The notes under the pieces: generated by a model | The model's database searches: none | Seen by the model: only the letters and a program-made list of their open reading frames with translations | What the model was told of the DNA's origin: nothing | In this document: positions 31,501-44,082 of the stretch, one piece after another | How positions within the stretch are numbered: position 1 is the first letter of the stretch | Layout of the letters: every line of letters begins with the position of its first letter | NCBI GenBank assembly: GCA_000750105.3 | Contig: JPHH03000027.1 | Coordinates: 248,001-312,000, forward strand | DNA length: 64,000 bases | Source: Tolypocladium sp. Sup5 PDA-1 | Taxonomy: Eukaryota; Ascomycota; Sordariomycetes; Hypocreales; Ophiocordycipitaceae | Reading direction: 5' to 3' | Translations under genes and position numbers: made by a program

Positions 31501-31920
31501 TTGCCGCGAGGGCTGGCGATCGGTGGGCGGTGTTTGGGTATGCGGGGAGTTTTGACGGAGGCGTGACGGGATGAGGAGCATGTGATGACGGGCGGGTTTG
31601 CAGAGTGCCAACAGGATACCATGACGATAGCTATTAGCAACACGATTCCTAATGATTGGCGCTTGAATACTTTTGTTCCAACATAGTCACTTCGAGTGGG
31701 CGCCAGTCGCAACAACAGACGCACAAAGGAAAAAGGGATGTTGTTTTCAGCGTTGTAGGTCAGGCACAATCCAATGCTCGGTCCAGCTGTAACAGTAAAA
31801 TCTACACAGGCGCACGCCCGCCCGCCCATTGTTCTCACAACGAAGCCCCTATCATTTCGCCACGTTATACACCCCGCCCGCCTCCTCCTTTTTCGACGTC
31901 TCGCAGTAGTATTCGCCTGT
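31501..31920. other. 3' intergenic region between SER2 and the small mitochondrial protein
   Basis: These 420 bases hold the two convergent 3' ends. I see nothing else in them. Confidence 0.55.
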
Positions 31921-32487
31921 TCAAGGGTAGCCTTCCTTGCCCCACTTGTTGTACTTGTCGTGCAGCTCCCGGGGGAGGGTGACGTTGGGGACGACGACGG
32001 CGTTGAGCGCGCTGGGGGCGTCCTTGGGCTCCTGGTTGGGGTCGCCGCCGGGGTGGTACTTGTACTTGCCCTGGGCATCGCCCTCCCAGGGCATGCCGCC
32101 CTTGGCGATGTTTACGGGGGACTCGGAGGTGGAGTGGGTGGGAGATCGGCCTGCGAGGCGTGGGCATCAGCGAAACTTGGTTCTCGTTTCCTATAGTGTC
32201 CGTTCCAACATACCAAAGTAGAAGCCGGCACCGCCGAGAGCAGCGGCCATGACGCCGCCGAGGATCTATATCCGGGGGAGAAGTCCATTAGCCCATCACC
32301 GTCCATCCCATCCCGCAATGCCGCGGCGTCGGGGCCCTGTTGCGCTGCGAATAGCTTAGCCGAGGGTATTATGACGCACCATGAGCTCGGGGTTGCGCTT
32401 GGTCTCCTTCTTGAGCTCCTCCTGGGCCTGGGTCTGGTACCGGCGGGCGGAGGTGGAAAAGAGGCGGTTAGTGACGCGGGAAGCCAT
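31921..32487 (-). CDS. Small mitochondrial inner-membrane protein, conserved in fungi, function unknown
   Basis: This encodes 129 aa in three exons, complement(32380-32487, 32214-32265, 31921-32150), with introns of 114 and 63 nt. The start MASRVTNRLFSTSARRYQTQAQEE is a typical mitochondrial presequence with an RRY-type cleavage region. Exon 2 (52 nt) encodes ILGGVMAAALGGAGFYFG, a single glycine-rich membrane helix. The rest is a short soluble tail: SPVNIAKGGMPWEGDAQGKYKY, PGGDPNQEPKDAPSALNAVVVPNVTLP and the end KYNKWGKEGYP. I cannot name the family; the layout suggests a small accessory subunit or assembly factor of a respiratory complex. It is divergent from ERF2. Confidence 0.8.
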
Positions 32488-33719
32488 TGTGGGAGGCGGC
32501 GGTTGGGTCTGTCGAGCGGATGGTTGTTGCGGTGGTGGTTGTTGGTGAGGATTACTCGGGGATGGAAGCTGTGAAGTTTGTCGTATGATTTCAGCCAGCC
32601 AGTTCCGTGGCACGCCATTGGCCAATGCGTTGGGGAGCTGCATCACGTGCAAGGTCACGCATGCCGACGGAAGTGGGGAGGCTATGACGGGATGGTGATA
32701 AGACGGGCCTGGGAGATGAGGCCTGAAACGACTTGTCCATCAGTGCGACCGCCGACACCAGGGAACAATGCGCGGTTTGCGATTTGCGCAACAGGGCCTT
32801 TGCGATGCCATCGCCACTTCAGATGCGTCGCACAGCGAATGCACTTCGGGCGTCTACCCGTACCCATGTGCTGCGTAACTTAGGTAGCAGCGTTAAAGTC
32901 GTCGAGCCTGCATGTCGGCACGGTCCAGCCCGCGGCGTTGACGAGCGACGACACCGTACTTGTACATACCGCACTCGAATACTCCGTATGCCACCATTCC
33001 CTTTTCCAAGCCCTTTCCAAGTTGATGCAATGCTGTGCTTCATATGCCGTCCCGTCACCGCCGCTTGGACGCCTGCTGGGCCAATTTGCGGCGCTGCTGC
33101 CACTAACAGCCCCTTACATGGGCCCGCAGCCTATCAATCACCCCAGCCGTGGTTCCCACTTCACTTCCCACCCTTCGCCCAAGCAACAATCATCGTCGCG
33201 GCAGACGAACGAGCGAGCGAGCGAGCGTGCGCCCGGACCGGCGAGAAAAAAGAAACGACGGGAAGCGTCTTGCACGCCCATTCCGGCTTTCTCTCACTCC
33301 TCTTGACACGCACACTGTTGCCGTGCCGTCGCCCTGTTTCGTTTCCTCCTACTGCTGCCGCCGACGTTCCTTTTTGCGGGTTTCGCCCTGCGCTTCGTTT
33401 CTCTTCCATTGTGTCTTCCTTGTTCTTGACGATTCGCGACGCTCCTTCGTAACTCCTAATTCTACCTCCGCTGCTCTGGCCTCCCGGTTCCTTCTCTCGA
33501 TTCGTCGATCCGATTCTCCGACGGCGGTGACGATAGCTACCGAGCTAGCCGGCGTTGACGCATCGTCGACCGTTGTACGTATCCTGTGCTGTGACAGCGC
33601 GACAAGATTGCCACTACCACGAGCCATACCATCACCGAACCTTCTGCCTTTCTTCGACCTCGTCGACAAAGGCTATGTCATAACGAGACACCATATCACG
33701 GGCCCGTTGAATCAACATC
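32488..33719. other. Divergent promoter region with long ERF2 5' leader
   Basis: These 1.2 kb have no supported gene. The 33200-33500 part is rich in CT and CG with GAGCGAGCGAGC runs, as in fungal 5' UTRs. One ATACTCCGTA element lies near 32980. Confidence 0.5.
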
Positions 33720-35796
33720 ATGGCGCCCCCCGGCTCGGACGACCCGGCGGTGCCACCTGGCGATGATGGCGGCTTTCCATCGCCAGATCGCCATACCCGA
33801 CCCACGAGCGTTGTATCCTCCCGCATGACTGATATTGCGAGCGACGATGGCGGCGAAGCCAAGGTACGCCAATCTGTGGCGAGCCAACCAAGGAACACGG
33901 ATGTGGGATCACGACCCGAGACCGCAAAAACCGGCGTTTCTTCGAAGGCTCCGTGGCCCGCGCAGGCGGGCCGGAGGAGTTATGCCTCCTCTGGATTGCC
34001 CCCCAAGAGGGGCAGCATCGCCAGCACTACAAACGCATCTCTTGGACGATCACCGAGCCTGACGACGCGGAGCCACGTTCCCTCGCTTACGTCCAACGCC
34101 TTCTTCCGGCCGATGAGTTCGCAGAAGCTCCAAGCACAAAGAGGCGGCGTGTCGAGACCTGCCACGACGACCCAGCAGCTGCAACCGCCGCCGCAGCAAC
34201 TTGGCGACCTCGACGACGCCGCGACGGATGTGGGCGGCAGCGTCATAAATCAGAGCTTAGCGTCGCCCGGCCTCGCCCAGTATCAGCGCAACGTCAGCGG
34301 TGACGAAAACCTGCGAGCCCCGTCTCGAGGCACGGAAGTGACGGAGCAGGAAAACTTCGATCGCATCACGGGAAACACGAGCCCGTCTCAGGGGCATTAC
34401 CCGGCCGGCAGCCTGTCGGATAGCGTCCGACCGCTACAGGGGAGATCTGCTACTAGCAACCACCTGAGTGTCGACGTGGAGCGGACCTACAAGGACCATG
34501 GGACCCTGCCGACCCCCATCAAGTCATCGCGGTCGTTCCGGTCGAGCTTCCTTCTTCCCAGCAAGAGTGACCAGGGGCAGGCCAGCCAAAACCGAAGCAC
34601 CGAGGGGGCAGAGAAATTGTCGTCCGTTACGTCGTCCCCGCGCCTACAGCCGATCGACTCACAGGGCCGGCCACAACTGCAACCGCCTCCGACGCCGATT
34701 CAGACAAAGAGCACGGGCCGTGTACACCAGTACTTTGACGGAAACACCGTGTTTTGCTTCGGCGGCCGGTGGCAGAACACAAAGCACAGGCCCATCAACG
34801 TCGCAACCGGCCTCTTTGTGGTCGTTCCCTGCGTACTCTTCTATGTCTTTGAAGCGCCTTGGCTGTGGCAAAACATTTCGCCGGCGATTCCCATCACATT
34901 TGCCTACCTCACATATATTTGCATCTCTTCCTTTATCCACGCCTCCGTTTCGGATCCTGGGGTGAGTAGTAGCTCATGCATCGAGTCTCTGGAGGGTGTA
35001 CCAAGGCTAACTTTGACAGATCCTGCCTCGAAATCTACACCAATTTCCTCCTGTTTTCGAACACGAAGACCCCTTGCGCGTGGGCCCGCCGACAAACGAC
35101 TGGACGCTGATAAAGTCAGCCGAGGCGAGCGCTGCGGCAATGGAGGTCCCGGTCAAGCACTGCCGGACCTGCAACATCTGGAGACCACCGCGTGCCCACC
35201 ACTGTCGCCTTTGCGACAACTGCATCGAGACTCACGACCACCACTGCGTCTGGCTCAACAACTGTGTTGGAAAGCGCAACTACCGATATTTCTTTACGTT
35301 TGTCACATCCGCCACCATCTTGGCCGCCTACCTCATCGGCACCAGCCTGGCTCAGGTTCTCTTATACAAGAACCGCGAGGGCGTCACCTTCTCCGACGCC
35401 ATCGATCACTTCCGGGTTCCGTTTGCCCTGATATTTCTTGGGTTTGTCGCGTTCCTCTACCCCGCCGCCTTGATGGGATACCACCTGTTTCTGATGGCGC
35501 GGGGAGAGACTACGCGAGAGTACATGAACTCGCACAAGTTTGCCAAGAAGGAGCGATACCGGGCGTTCAGCCAGGGGAACATGTTGCGAAATATGATGGC
35601 TGTGCTCTGCCGACCCCGTCCGCCGACGTACTATCGCTTCAAGAACAAGTATCAGCACGGCGACCAGCGGCTGGGCATCCATCGAAGGCAACGCCCCAGA
35701 AAGAACTCGCAAGGCCTCGAGTTGGACTCGGTACAGCCTGGATCCTCGCAAGGGTTCGAGGGACCTGTGGCGCTGCGAGAGCAGAGTCGGGGATAG
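33720..35796 (+). CDS. ERF2: Palmitoyltransferase ERF2 (DHHC family)
   Basis: This DHHC S-acyltransferase, in yeast the ER enzyme that palmitoylates Ras together with Erf4, has 672 aa in two exons, 33720-34961 and 35020-35796, with a 58-nt intron whose removal joins SVSDPG to ILPRNLHQFPP. The first 330 residues are Ser/Pro/Gln-rich and disordered. Then come two membrane segments (INVATGLFVVVPCVLFYVF and IPITFAYLTYICISSFI) and the Cys-rich domain KHCRTCNIWRPPRAHHC...CIETHDHHC with the catalytic DHHC at about residues 486-489. Two more segments follow (FFTFVTSATILAAYLIGTSL and FALIFLGFVAFLYPAALMGY), then a TTRE motif. The four-helix arrangement and motifs are complete. Confidence 0.93.
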
Positions 35797-36894
35797 GGGA
35801 AGGGTATATACCGGATGTCTGTCTTTTGGTTAATACCACCTGCACGTCGATATTTCTCTTTCTTTGGTCTTTATTACGGCCGACCTGATGTTCATGGAGC
35901 AGTTCGGGGGCCTTGTCGTTACAAAGTGTGGGAACATTTATAATGTCTCTTGTCTATTATACCCTCTGCACATAGTTTTCTTTCGTCCTTAGCTGGGTGG
36001 GATGTATATGCGGTCTGCGGGACGGGTGTGAAGACGATAGACGGCGAGTCTAGACTACAAGACCTTCTTTCCGTACCTAATTGTTCTTCATGTGAGGTGA
36101 AGCGAACAATCTACGTACCCATCAAGACTGGCAGCTGCGGTTCATTGTGTTTGCCGGTGGTTTAGGTTCGCAAGACATTGAAGATCCAGTATACTTAAAT
36201 GAGCTGTGCCCGTGATTGTACTTCGTACCCCGTAAACTGCGCATCACCCGCTACCTACGCGGGCGACCCCCAAATACAGACAGACTGCCCTGCTTCCTGA
36301 AAGTCTGTCAAGAGCACTTCGAAATTCTCGATAGGGAAAAAAGTGCTATTAGTAGAATTTCGGGTTTCCCAACATACTATTGACAGCACTCTTTCCCTGT
36401 CGAGGAAAAGCGGTCACCCGCGTAGGTACACCACATCATGCAAGTGAAGCCTGCCACACTGTATCTCCTCTTCGTAGCAGTTACGGCACTTGGACGAAAA
36501 CAATGCCTTTGTACTCCGTACGAGGTGCCTATTCCGTAACGCAAGTTGCGTCGTTCAACGGGGTCCAAGAGCATGCCCCACGTGGAAGCTCCAGGGTAGC
36601 CGTAGCGGCGGCGTGGCTTGAAGGTGCAACCTGAGTTTGCGGTACATTGTGCCAAGTACCTCGGCGGGGGCGATAAGGAGTCGCGATAAAAAAATTTCGA
36701 TACCACCTCAGCCCAACCAGCGGGAAAAGTATGTCAGCAAGGGCCTGCTGCGCTGGACTCCCGTCTCCTCCCACCTTCTCTCTCTCTCACTCCAATCCCC
36801 CTTTTCCTCTCCAGACACATCGGATACGGAGCGCAGTCCATCAGCGACACATTGCGCGACCAAGTCTAGAGAGAGAGGCAATCCAAAACACACG
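35797..36894. other. Intergenic region: ERF2 3' end and EF-3 promoter
   Basis: These 1.1 kb contain TACTTCGTAC and TACTCCGTAC elements at about 36218 and 36510. A strong pyrimidine tract (CTCTCTCTCTC, about 36765-36815) precedes the start, as in highly expressed fungal genes. The frame is open upstream of the chosen ATG but does not look coding. Confidence 0.55.
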
Positions 36895-39800
36895 ATGCCT
36901 CACCCCGTCTCGCCGCCGTCGCAGCCGACGATGGTGTCCAAGGATGCCCCTCCCCCACCATCACAGGAGGACGTCGCGGCCTTTGTCAACACAGTCTTCA
37001 CGGCCCAGACGTCGGCTGCCTCTGTCGAAGCCAGCTACGGCCTGTGCGACCTGCTGCTGAACTCGGTGGGCTTCGCCGGCCTGACGCAGTATGGCGTCCT
37101 CGCCGAGGTCAGAAAGGCCGCCGCCGATAAGAAGAACGGCCTGCGCCGGGAGAGCAGCCAGAACCTGCTCGGCGCCATCTTCGAGCGATTCCCCCCGAAA
37201 CAACCGCTGAGCGAGGTCGTCTTCCTCGTCCAGGAGGAGGGCCTGGTTCCGTGTGCGCTGGACGCACTGGCCGATAAGGGCTCCGTCGTCCGCGAGGCGG
37301 CCCAGTACGGCCTCGACGCCCTCTTCGGCAACCTGAGCGCCGAGGCCCTCGTCACGGGGCTGCTGCCGGTGCTGGCACAGTACCTGTCCAAGAGGACGGG
37401 CAAGTGGCAGGGCACCGTCGGCGCGTACAAGCTGATGCAGCGCATGGCCGACAAGGCGCAGCTGTCCGCCGGCGGTACCAAGGAGGAGGCTGTCGAGAAG
37501 GACGTGCTTCGCGAGGCCATGGGCGCCAAGCTGGCTGGCCTGATCCCCCTCGTCGAGGGTGGCATGCATTACTTGAAGGCCGAGGTTGAGAAGCAGTCTG
37601 TCCAGACCATGAACTCGCTCACGACGTTGCTGTCAAACGACGATGTCGCGCCCCGGATACCTCTGCTGGTCGATACCATGCAGCACCCCTCTACCCAGAC
37701 CCTCCAGAAGGCGATCCACGCTCTGTCCCAGACGACCTTTGTGGCCATCGTGACCTCGCCCGTCTTGGCCCTGTTGACGCCCTTCCTCGAGAGATCTCTC
37801 AACTCGCCCAACACTGCTCAGGAGGTCCTCCGCCAGACGGTTGTCATTGTCGAGAACCTTACCAAGCTCGTGCACGACCCCATCGAGGCCAGAACCTTCT
37901 TGCCCAAGCTGACGCCCGGTGTTAAGGGTGTCTGTGACCGGGCTTCTCTTCCCGAAGTCCGAGAGCTGGCGAACCGAGCCCTCGCCACCATGGAGAAGGC
38001 CATGGGCGACGACAAGGACATTGTTGCTCGCACGACGACCGACGATGTGGCCAAGGTTCTGGACGAACAGGTCAAGAAGAACGGTGGCATCGCTGGACTT
38101 CAGGACACGTACAAGCTCGCGCGCCCTTACATCTGCGACATGGTGGCGATGGACGTCAACTACCGCTTCGTCAGCCGCATCGCGGGTCGCATTGCGCCGT
38201 ACCTCCAGTCTCTGGTGAAGGACCCCGAGGCTGCCCAGAAGATTGCCGACGCAGTGCAAAAGTTCTACGTTGAGGAGGACGAGCGCCGGTATGGTGTCCC
38301 CGAAAAGGAGGATGACGGCGAAGTCGAGATTGTCAACGCCGACTTTTCTCTGGCCTACGGTGGCATGCTGCTGCTGTCGCACACCAACCTGCGACTTCTC
38401 AAGGGCCACCGCTACGGCCTGTGCGGCCGCAACGGCGCCGGAAAGTCGACCCTGATGAGGAGCATTGCTAATGGCAAGCTGGAGGGTTTCCCTTCTCAGG
38501 ACGTTCTGCGTACCTGTTACGTGGAGCACAACCAGGGAGAGGACGCCGACATCAGCATCCTCGAGTTTGTCTCCAAGGACCCCACCATTGCTCCTCAGGG
38601 AGCTGAGCGCATCTCGGAGGTTTTGTCCGAGGTCGGCTTCACGCCCGGCCCCGAGGGTCGCCAGGCTCAAAAGGTCGGCTCTCTGTCCGGTGGTTGGAAG
38701 ATGAAGCTTGCCCTGGCTCGCGCCATGCTGCAAAAGGCCGATGTTCTCCTTCTGGACGAACCGACCAACCATCTCGACGTCACCAACATTGCTTGGCTGG
38801 AGAACTACCTCAAGTCGCACACCGAGATTACTAGTCTCATCGTCTCCCACGACTCTGGCTTCCTGGACAACGTCACGACCGACATTTACCACTACGAGCC
38901 CAACAAGAAGCTGGCGTGCTACAAGGGCAACCTGGCCGCCTTCGTCGAGATCCGACCCGAGGCCAAGAGCTACTACACCCTCTCGGCGTCCAACGTCCAG
39001 TTCAAGTTCCCTCCTCCTGGCATCTTGACCGGCGTCAAGTCTCAGACCCGAGCCATTATCCGAATGAGCAACGTCTCGTACGCGTACCCCAACGCGCCGA
39101 AGCCGTCTCTCATGGACGTTTCCTGCCAGCTCACCCTGTCGTCGCGTGTCGCCATCATCGGACCCAACGGTGCGGGCAAGTCGACGCTCATCAAGCTTCT
39201 TACCGGCGAGACCATTCCTTCTTCCGGAAAGGTCGAGAAGCACCCTAACCTGCGTATCGGCTACATCAAGCAGCACGCGCTGGAGCACGTCGAGATGCAC
39301 CTGGAGAAGACCCCCAACCAGTACCTGCAGTGGCGCTACGCCAACGGCGATGATCGTGAAGTCCACATGAAGCAGACTCGTGTCCTGTCCGACGCGGACC
39401 GCGAGCAGATGGACAAGTGGATCGATCTGAAGGATGGCAAGCCCGCGAAACAGGTGGAATCCCTCGTCGGTCGTCAGAAGTACAAGAAGACGTTCCAATA
39501 CGAAGTGTAAGGCTCCCCTCTCCCTCATGTCTGGTACAGAATTTTGATACTGACTCTTTTGCACAGCAAATGGCGCAACATGCTCCCGAAGCACAACAAC
39601 ATGATTTCTCGCGAGACGCTCACTGAGCTCGGATTCAACAAGCTCGTCCAAGAGTTTGACGACCACGAGGCCTCCCGCGAGGGTCTGGGTTACCGTGAGC
39701 TCCAGCCCTCGGTCATCTCGAAGCACTTTGACGACCTCGGTCTCGACCCGGAGATTGCCAACCACAACGAGATTGGCTCCCTCTCCGGTGGCCAAAAGGT

Positions 39801-40284
39801 CAAGGTCGTCATCGCCGGTGCCATGTGGAACAACCCGCATCTGCTCGTCCTCGACGAGCCGACCAACTTCTTGGACCGTGACTCGCTCGGCGGTCTCGCC
39901 GTCGCCATCCGCGAGTTCAAGGGCGGCGTCATCCTCATTTCCCATAACGAGGAATTTGTCGGCGCGCTCTGCTCCGAGCAGTGGCACGTCGCCGACGGGC
40001 GCGTCGCCCTGCGCGGCAACGCGGCCGTCAGCCTCGACCGCTTCGAGGACAGCCGGCCCGGTAGCGGCGTGAACAGCACGGCCGCCAGCTCCGTCGTCAG
40101 CAGCGCCTACAACTCAGGCGTCGAGGACAACGCCGACATGAAATTCCGCGCCCGCAAGAAGAAGAAGATGACCAAGAAGGAGCTCAAGGAGCGCGAGGTC
40201 CGGCGCCGGCTGCGGCACATTGAGTGGCTCAACAGCCCCAAGGGCACGCCACACCCGCCCGACACGGACGACGAGGATAACTAA
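36895..40284 (+). CDS. TEF3: Translation elongation factor 3 (EF-3)
   Basis: This is a fungal-specific ribosomal ATPase that helps release E-site tRNA at each elongation cycle. Exons are 36895-39506 and 39567-40284 (1109 aa), with a 60-nt intron. The start at 36895 gives a Pro/Ser-rich leader; ATG 36931 is equally possible and nearer the usual length. In order: HEAT repeats (residues 30-340), a four-helix bundle, ABC1 (Walker A GRNGAGKST, signature LSGGW, Walker B VLLLDEPTNHLD), ABC2 (GPNGAGKST; LSGGQ; LLVLDEPTNFLD) with the chromodomain insertion, then a Lys/Arg-rich ribosome-binding tail (ARKKKKMTKKELKEREVRRR). Codon use is strongly biased to C-ending codons, fitting high expression. The intron falls within the chromodomain insertion. 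Confidence 0.96.
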
Positions 40285-41088
40285 AAACCTATGTCTCGTC
40301 TTTCTGTTGATGATGTTTTGGAACGCATGATTGGATGAGTTGCCCTCGCTACATATGCGTCGGGCTGGGTACTTAGACTAGACTGGGTTTGCTGTGAGCT
40401 GATTGGGCCGTACGCAGACGCGCACGAGAGCAAAGGGAAGAAACACTGAACTGGATAGATGAGGCACGAACTTGTTGCGGCAGATAGAGGCGTTTCTGGG
40501 ATTCTGTTTTCACGATAGACTGGCATGGAAGTTTGAACGAAAAGTCATTGCATTCGCCGATAGGGGCACGAACGAATAATTCAGAAAGGTAGTCCGTACT
40601 TATCACAAAATCAACGGCTCATTGTGTGTACGCGGTTCTAGATTTTGATTCAATAGCCTCTACTCTGTACCTCGCAGAGGACTGTTGTTTCGTCTCTATA
40701 TTTTCAACTTCCACTTCATTCCCATTCCATATCCCATCTTCTAATATTCCCATCTCGAAAGAGGAATGGAACGCTTTCAAGCCTCCCTTATGCATATTAA
40801 ATATTCCGCAACGTAAACGAGCGAGCCGCCGCACCTCGCATCCCACGGTATGTACCCGATTATTCCCAAAAAGTACAATTCCAGCAGACCATAGTATCCA
40901 CCGCGTTGGTCATCACGCGTTAAGCTGCCCCGAGCAAATGAGTGTATCATGTCCGAAATCCCGACATTAAGCAGCAGCGTGCAAGTGAAACTCCGCGAGA
41001 ACTCCCGATCCGTCTATTATGAAGCGTTGTCATGGACAATTTGTACCGATTTTGGCAATATATGCAATATCAGAGAATAGAGTTCGCT
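40285..41088. other. 3' intergenic region between EF-3 and the GT2 gene
   Basis: These 804 bases lie between convergent genes and are AT-richer, with TAGTCCGTAC near 40590. I see no gene. Confidence 0.55.
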
Positions 41089-44082
41089 CTACCACGAGAA
41101 TGTCATCAGGGCGGGGTTCAAGGCCAGCGGCAGGAGGAGGTGGCTGGCCGCGACGGTGGCCATGGGCAGGATGGCGACGAAGTCGGTGATGCGCCAGTCG
41201 TGCGGGACGAACGGCGCCACGGCGAGGATGATCATGCCCGCGATGAAGAGCAGGGCAAAGAGCATGGAGAATTTGAACTGGAGGATATTGAGTTAGCAAA
41301 AGCAAATACGCAAGGTGTGAAGCGACAAGCTTGTGTGGAACATCGGCAGTTGTGCAGCCAAGAAAGACTGGAATGTGTAAAGAGGGGACGTCGTTCTGCC
41401 ACCACGAGGCAGTGGAGAACGGCCGTCGGCATGGCGCAAGGAGGCGTCTTCAACCGAAATAGAATTTCGGAAGTTCATGCTGAGACATTCCAACAGGAGG
41501 GAGAGCGGGACAGGTACGCAAGGAATAAAACTCACCTTCTTAAGCACCTTGGGCACCTCGATGAAGAAGTTGGAAAACTCGGCCTCCTTGCTCGTCGCAC
41601 CCCAAGTCATGTCGATCTCGAACATGTGCGCCAGCAGCGCTTGGCTGACGTGCAACGACAGACCACCCAGAAAGATGGCCAGCATGATGGTCCACTTGAA
41701 GTTCTCGAACAGCGCCCACAGTAGGCTACGCTCGCCGATACGGTACCGCATGACGGCGAGGGCGACGTTTCCGAGGCCGTTGAAGACGATGATGATGGAG
41801 AACCATACCTGCCACGAGTCGACATAGTACTTGTCGAGGTACCCGTTGAACCAGCCCATGAGGAAGTAGTTGGCGGCCGTCATGATCCACGCTGCGCCAA
41901 TGGCGTAGTAGGTGCCGATGTACGAGATGACGGTGATCTTGGAGGTGAAGCGGATGTTGGAGAAGAGGAACCGGCGGAACAGGGGCGTGAAGGGGCCGCG
42001 CCAGAGCCAGGTTCGGATCGGGTGGAAGAGAAGCTCGTTGCAGCCGTACGCATACTTTTCCCATCGCGCCAGCTCGTCGTACACGGTCAGCGACACGCCC
42101 TCCTTGAAACCTTCGCCGGCCCAAGCAGCCAGCCGAATGATGTAACCGTTGCACTGCAGACGAAGCGACATATCGAAATCCTCGGACACGTGGCTCTCGG
42201 ACCAAAACTTGTCATATCCATCCTCGTCCTGATACGACACCTGCTGGATGGCAGACCAGCGGAGGATGGCGTTGTGACCGACAAAGGGCGCGACGTCGCC
42301 GTTGGAAACTGTGTATCGAATGGCCGAGTAGATGAGGTTGGTGAAGAAGGTGATGCCGTTCTCAAAGTACGTGTGGACGACCTGCATGACGCCGGACGAG
42401 AACTGCATGATGCCGACGTCGGGAGACTGCTCCATCTCGGAGACGGCGTCGAGGAAGCAATCAGCGGGCACACGGGTGTCGGAATCGATGAGCAGGATAT
42501 AGTCGCCAACTCGGATGTTCCCGTCGGCCCAAGCACGGCCGTCCTCCTCGAGGGCCTCCTTGAGGGCCTGCTCATACGCTTGAGCCTCGTCATGCTGGCT
42601 CCACTCGGGAGAGCGGTTGATGGCCTGGAGCTTCTCCTCGACATTGCAGGAAACCATAAGGGCAAAGTTCATGTTGGACGCCTTCTTGAACTTGCCCTTG
42701 CGCTGGAAGCCGTTTTCGCCGTGCTTGGGACGGGCCACCCAGCCGATGCTGTTGTCGGCATAGAACTCGATACGGGCACGACGGTCCTCCTCGGAAATGA
42801 GCTGCAGACCATCGTCGTTGATGAACATGTTGGCCGAACCGCCCTGCAGTTCGTATGTCGACATGGCCTGCTTGATGGACTTGACGGTGGGAACAATGAC
42901 ACCCTGCAGACCCTCCTTGTACACGGGGCACTGGATGGTGACGTGGGGGAGGATGGCGGTCTGAAGGCGCGGCGGAGGGCGGGCCGAGTAGAACTTGGAG
43001 TTGATGGTGAGCTGGCGGATGGGGCCGAAGATCTGCGCCAGACAACCGACAATGACCTGGGCGAAGAAGAGGGTGAAGAAGACCTGGAGGGGGCAAAGAG
43101 CGACCAGAGCGAGACGGGTGTAACTGCCGTCGACGGAGACCTCGATGGCCAACTGTCTCCAGGCCGCACCGAGCGACACCGTGACCAGGACGAGGGTGAT
43201 GGAGACCAGAACGGTGTTTTGCAGGTGGATGGGCCGTTTTTCGGGCTTGACCTCGCCGCTCTCCTCGTCGATCTCGGCCTCGGTGACGCCGCCGCCTCTT
43301 TTCTCGTCCTCATCCTCGTCGCTGTTGCCCTGCTTCCACACGAGCTCCATAAGTTCAGACTCGATCGCCTTGGCGCGCTGGACCAGGTGCAGAGGGTCGT
43401 CGTCCCACACAACCAGCAAGCCCTCGGAGGCAACGAATGCGGCGAACTGGTGCTTTCGTGCCCGCGGGAGATCCTCGATGGTGGGCAGGATCTGTACTCG
43501 CAGACCGTTCATCAGGGGTACGTCCACGGCATCGGGAGACCACTGGAGGAAGGTCTTGATGACTCGCGAGTTGACAGTCATGGAACACTGAGAGCTGTGT
43601 TAGTCACTCAGAGTCACAGAGCGGGCGAGGTTCCTTACCTGAACATTCATGGCGGCGCAGGCCATGGCAAATGGCGAGCTTCCCAGTTGCGGCGGGCATG
43701 CCATGTAGTGGCCCCGAGCCTTGCGCAGGAGCACACCTTCAATCTCGCCAGAGCCGTCGCTCACCCACAGCTGTGAGCACTGCTGCTGATACAGGTAGTT
43801 GACCATGACCTCGTGTTTGATGTCATCGAGGAACAAGGAACTTCGGGTTGAGGGTGTTGATCGCCCAGAGCTGGACTGTGGCCGGGAGTGAAATCGAGGA
43901 GTTGGGGGCTGAAGCTCTATGTCGGTGCCGCTCCGGGTCGACGAAGGGTGCTTCTCTGACATGGCGGAGGGCTGGTTTCGTTGGAGACGTGGGGGCGCAT
44001 TTTCGACTGGCGCCGCTGGCGCCACTGACGGAGCAGACTCAGGCTTCTCGGCCTTGGCCTTGAAGTAGCTACCGATACCCAT
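41089..44082 (-). CDS. Family 2 glycosyltransferase, membrane-bound (ZtGT2-like)
   Basis: This encodes 894 aa in three exons, complement(43639-44082, 41536-43587, 41089-41277), with introns of 51 and 258 nt. It is a processive-type GT2 membrane enzyme. Family landmarks are a cytosolic N-terminus with Ser-rich region, two membrane helices (NTVLVSITLVLVTVSLGAAW; ALVALCPLQVFFTLFFAQVIVG) and the catalytic region with QCPVYKE, ILLIDSDTRV (DxD, about residue 520) and HVSEDFDMSLRLQ (about 617). Further helices follow (VISYIGTYYAIGAAWIMTAANYFL, VWFSIIIVFNGLGNVALAVM and others), and it ends NPALMTFSW. It resembles the plant-pathogen GT2 proteins needed for hyphal growth on solid surfaces more than chitin synthases, since no QRRRW motif is seen. 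The polymer made is not established. Confidence 0.87.

Noticed and set aside
30040..31611. 523-codon minus-strand frame
   Set aside because: It is antisense to SER2 with its complete catalytic motifs; composition is Arg/Val/Leu-rich without any fold.
37633..39987. 784-codon open frame on the minus strand
   Set aside because: It is antisense to the EF-3 coding region, where strong codon bias keeps the opposite strand open. It has no domain.
42022..43776. 584-codon plus-strand frame
   Set aside because: It is antisense to the GT2 gene, which has clear motifs and introns.
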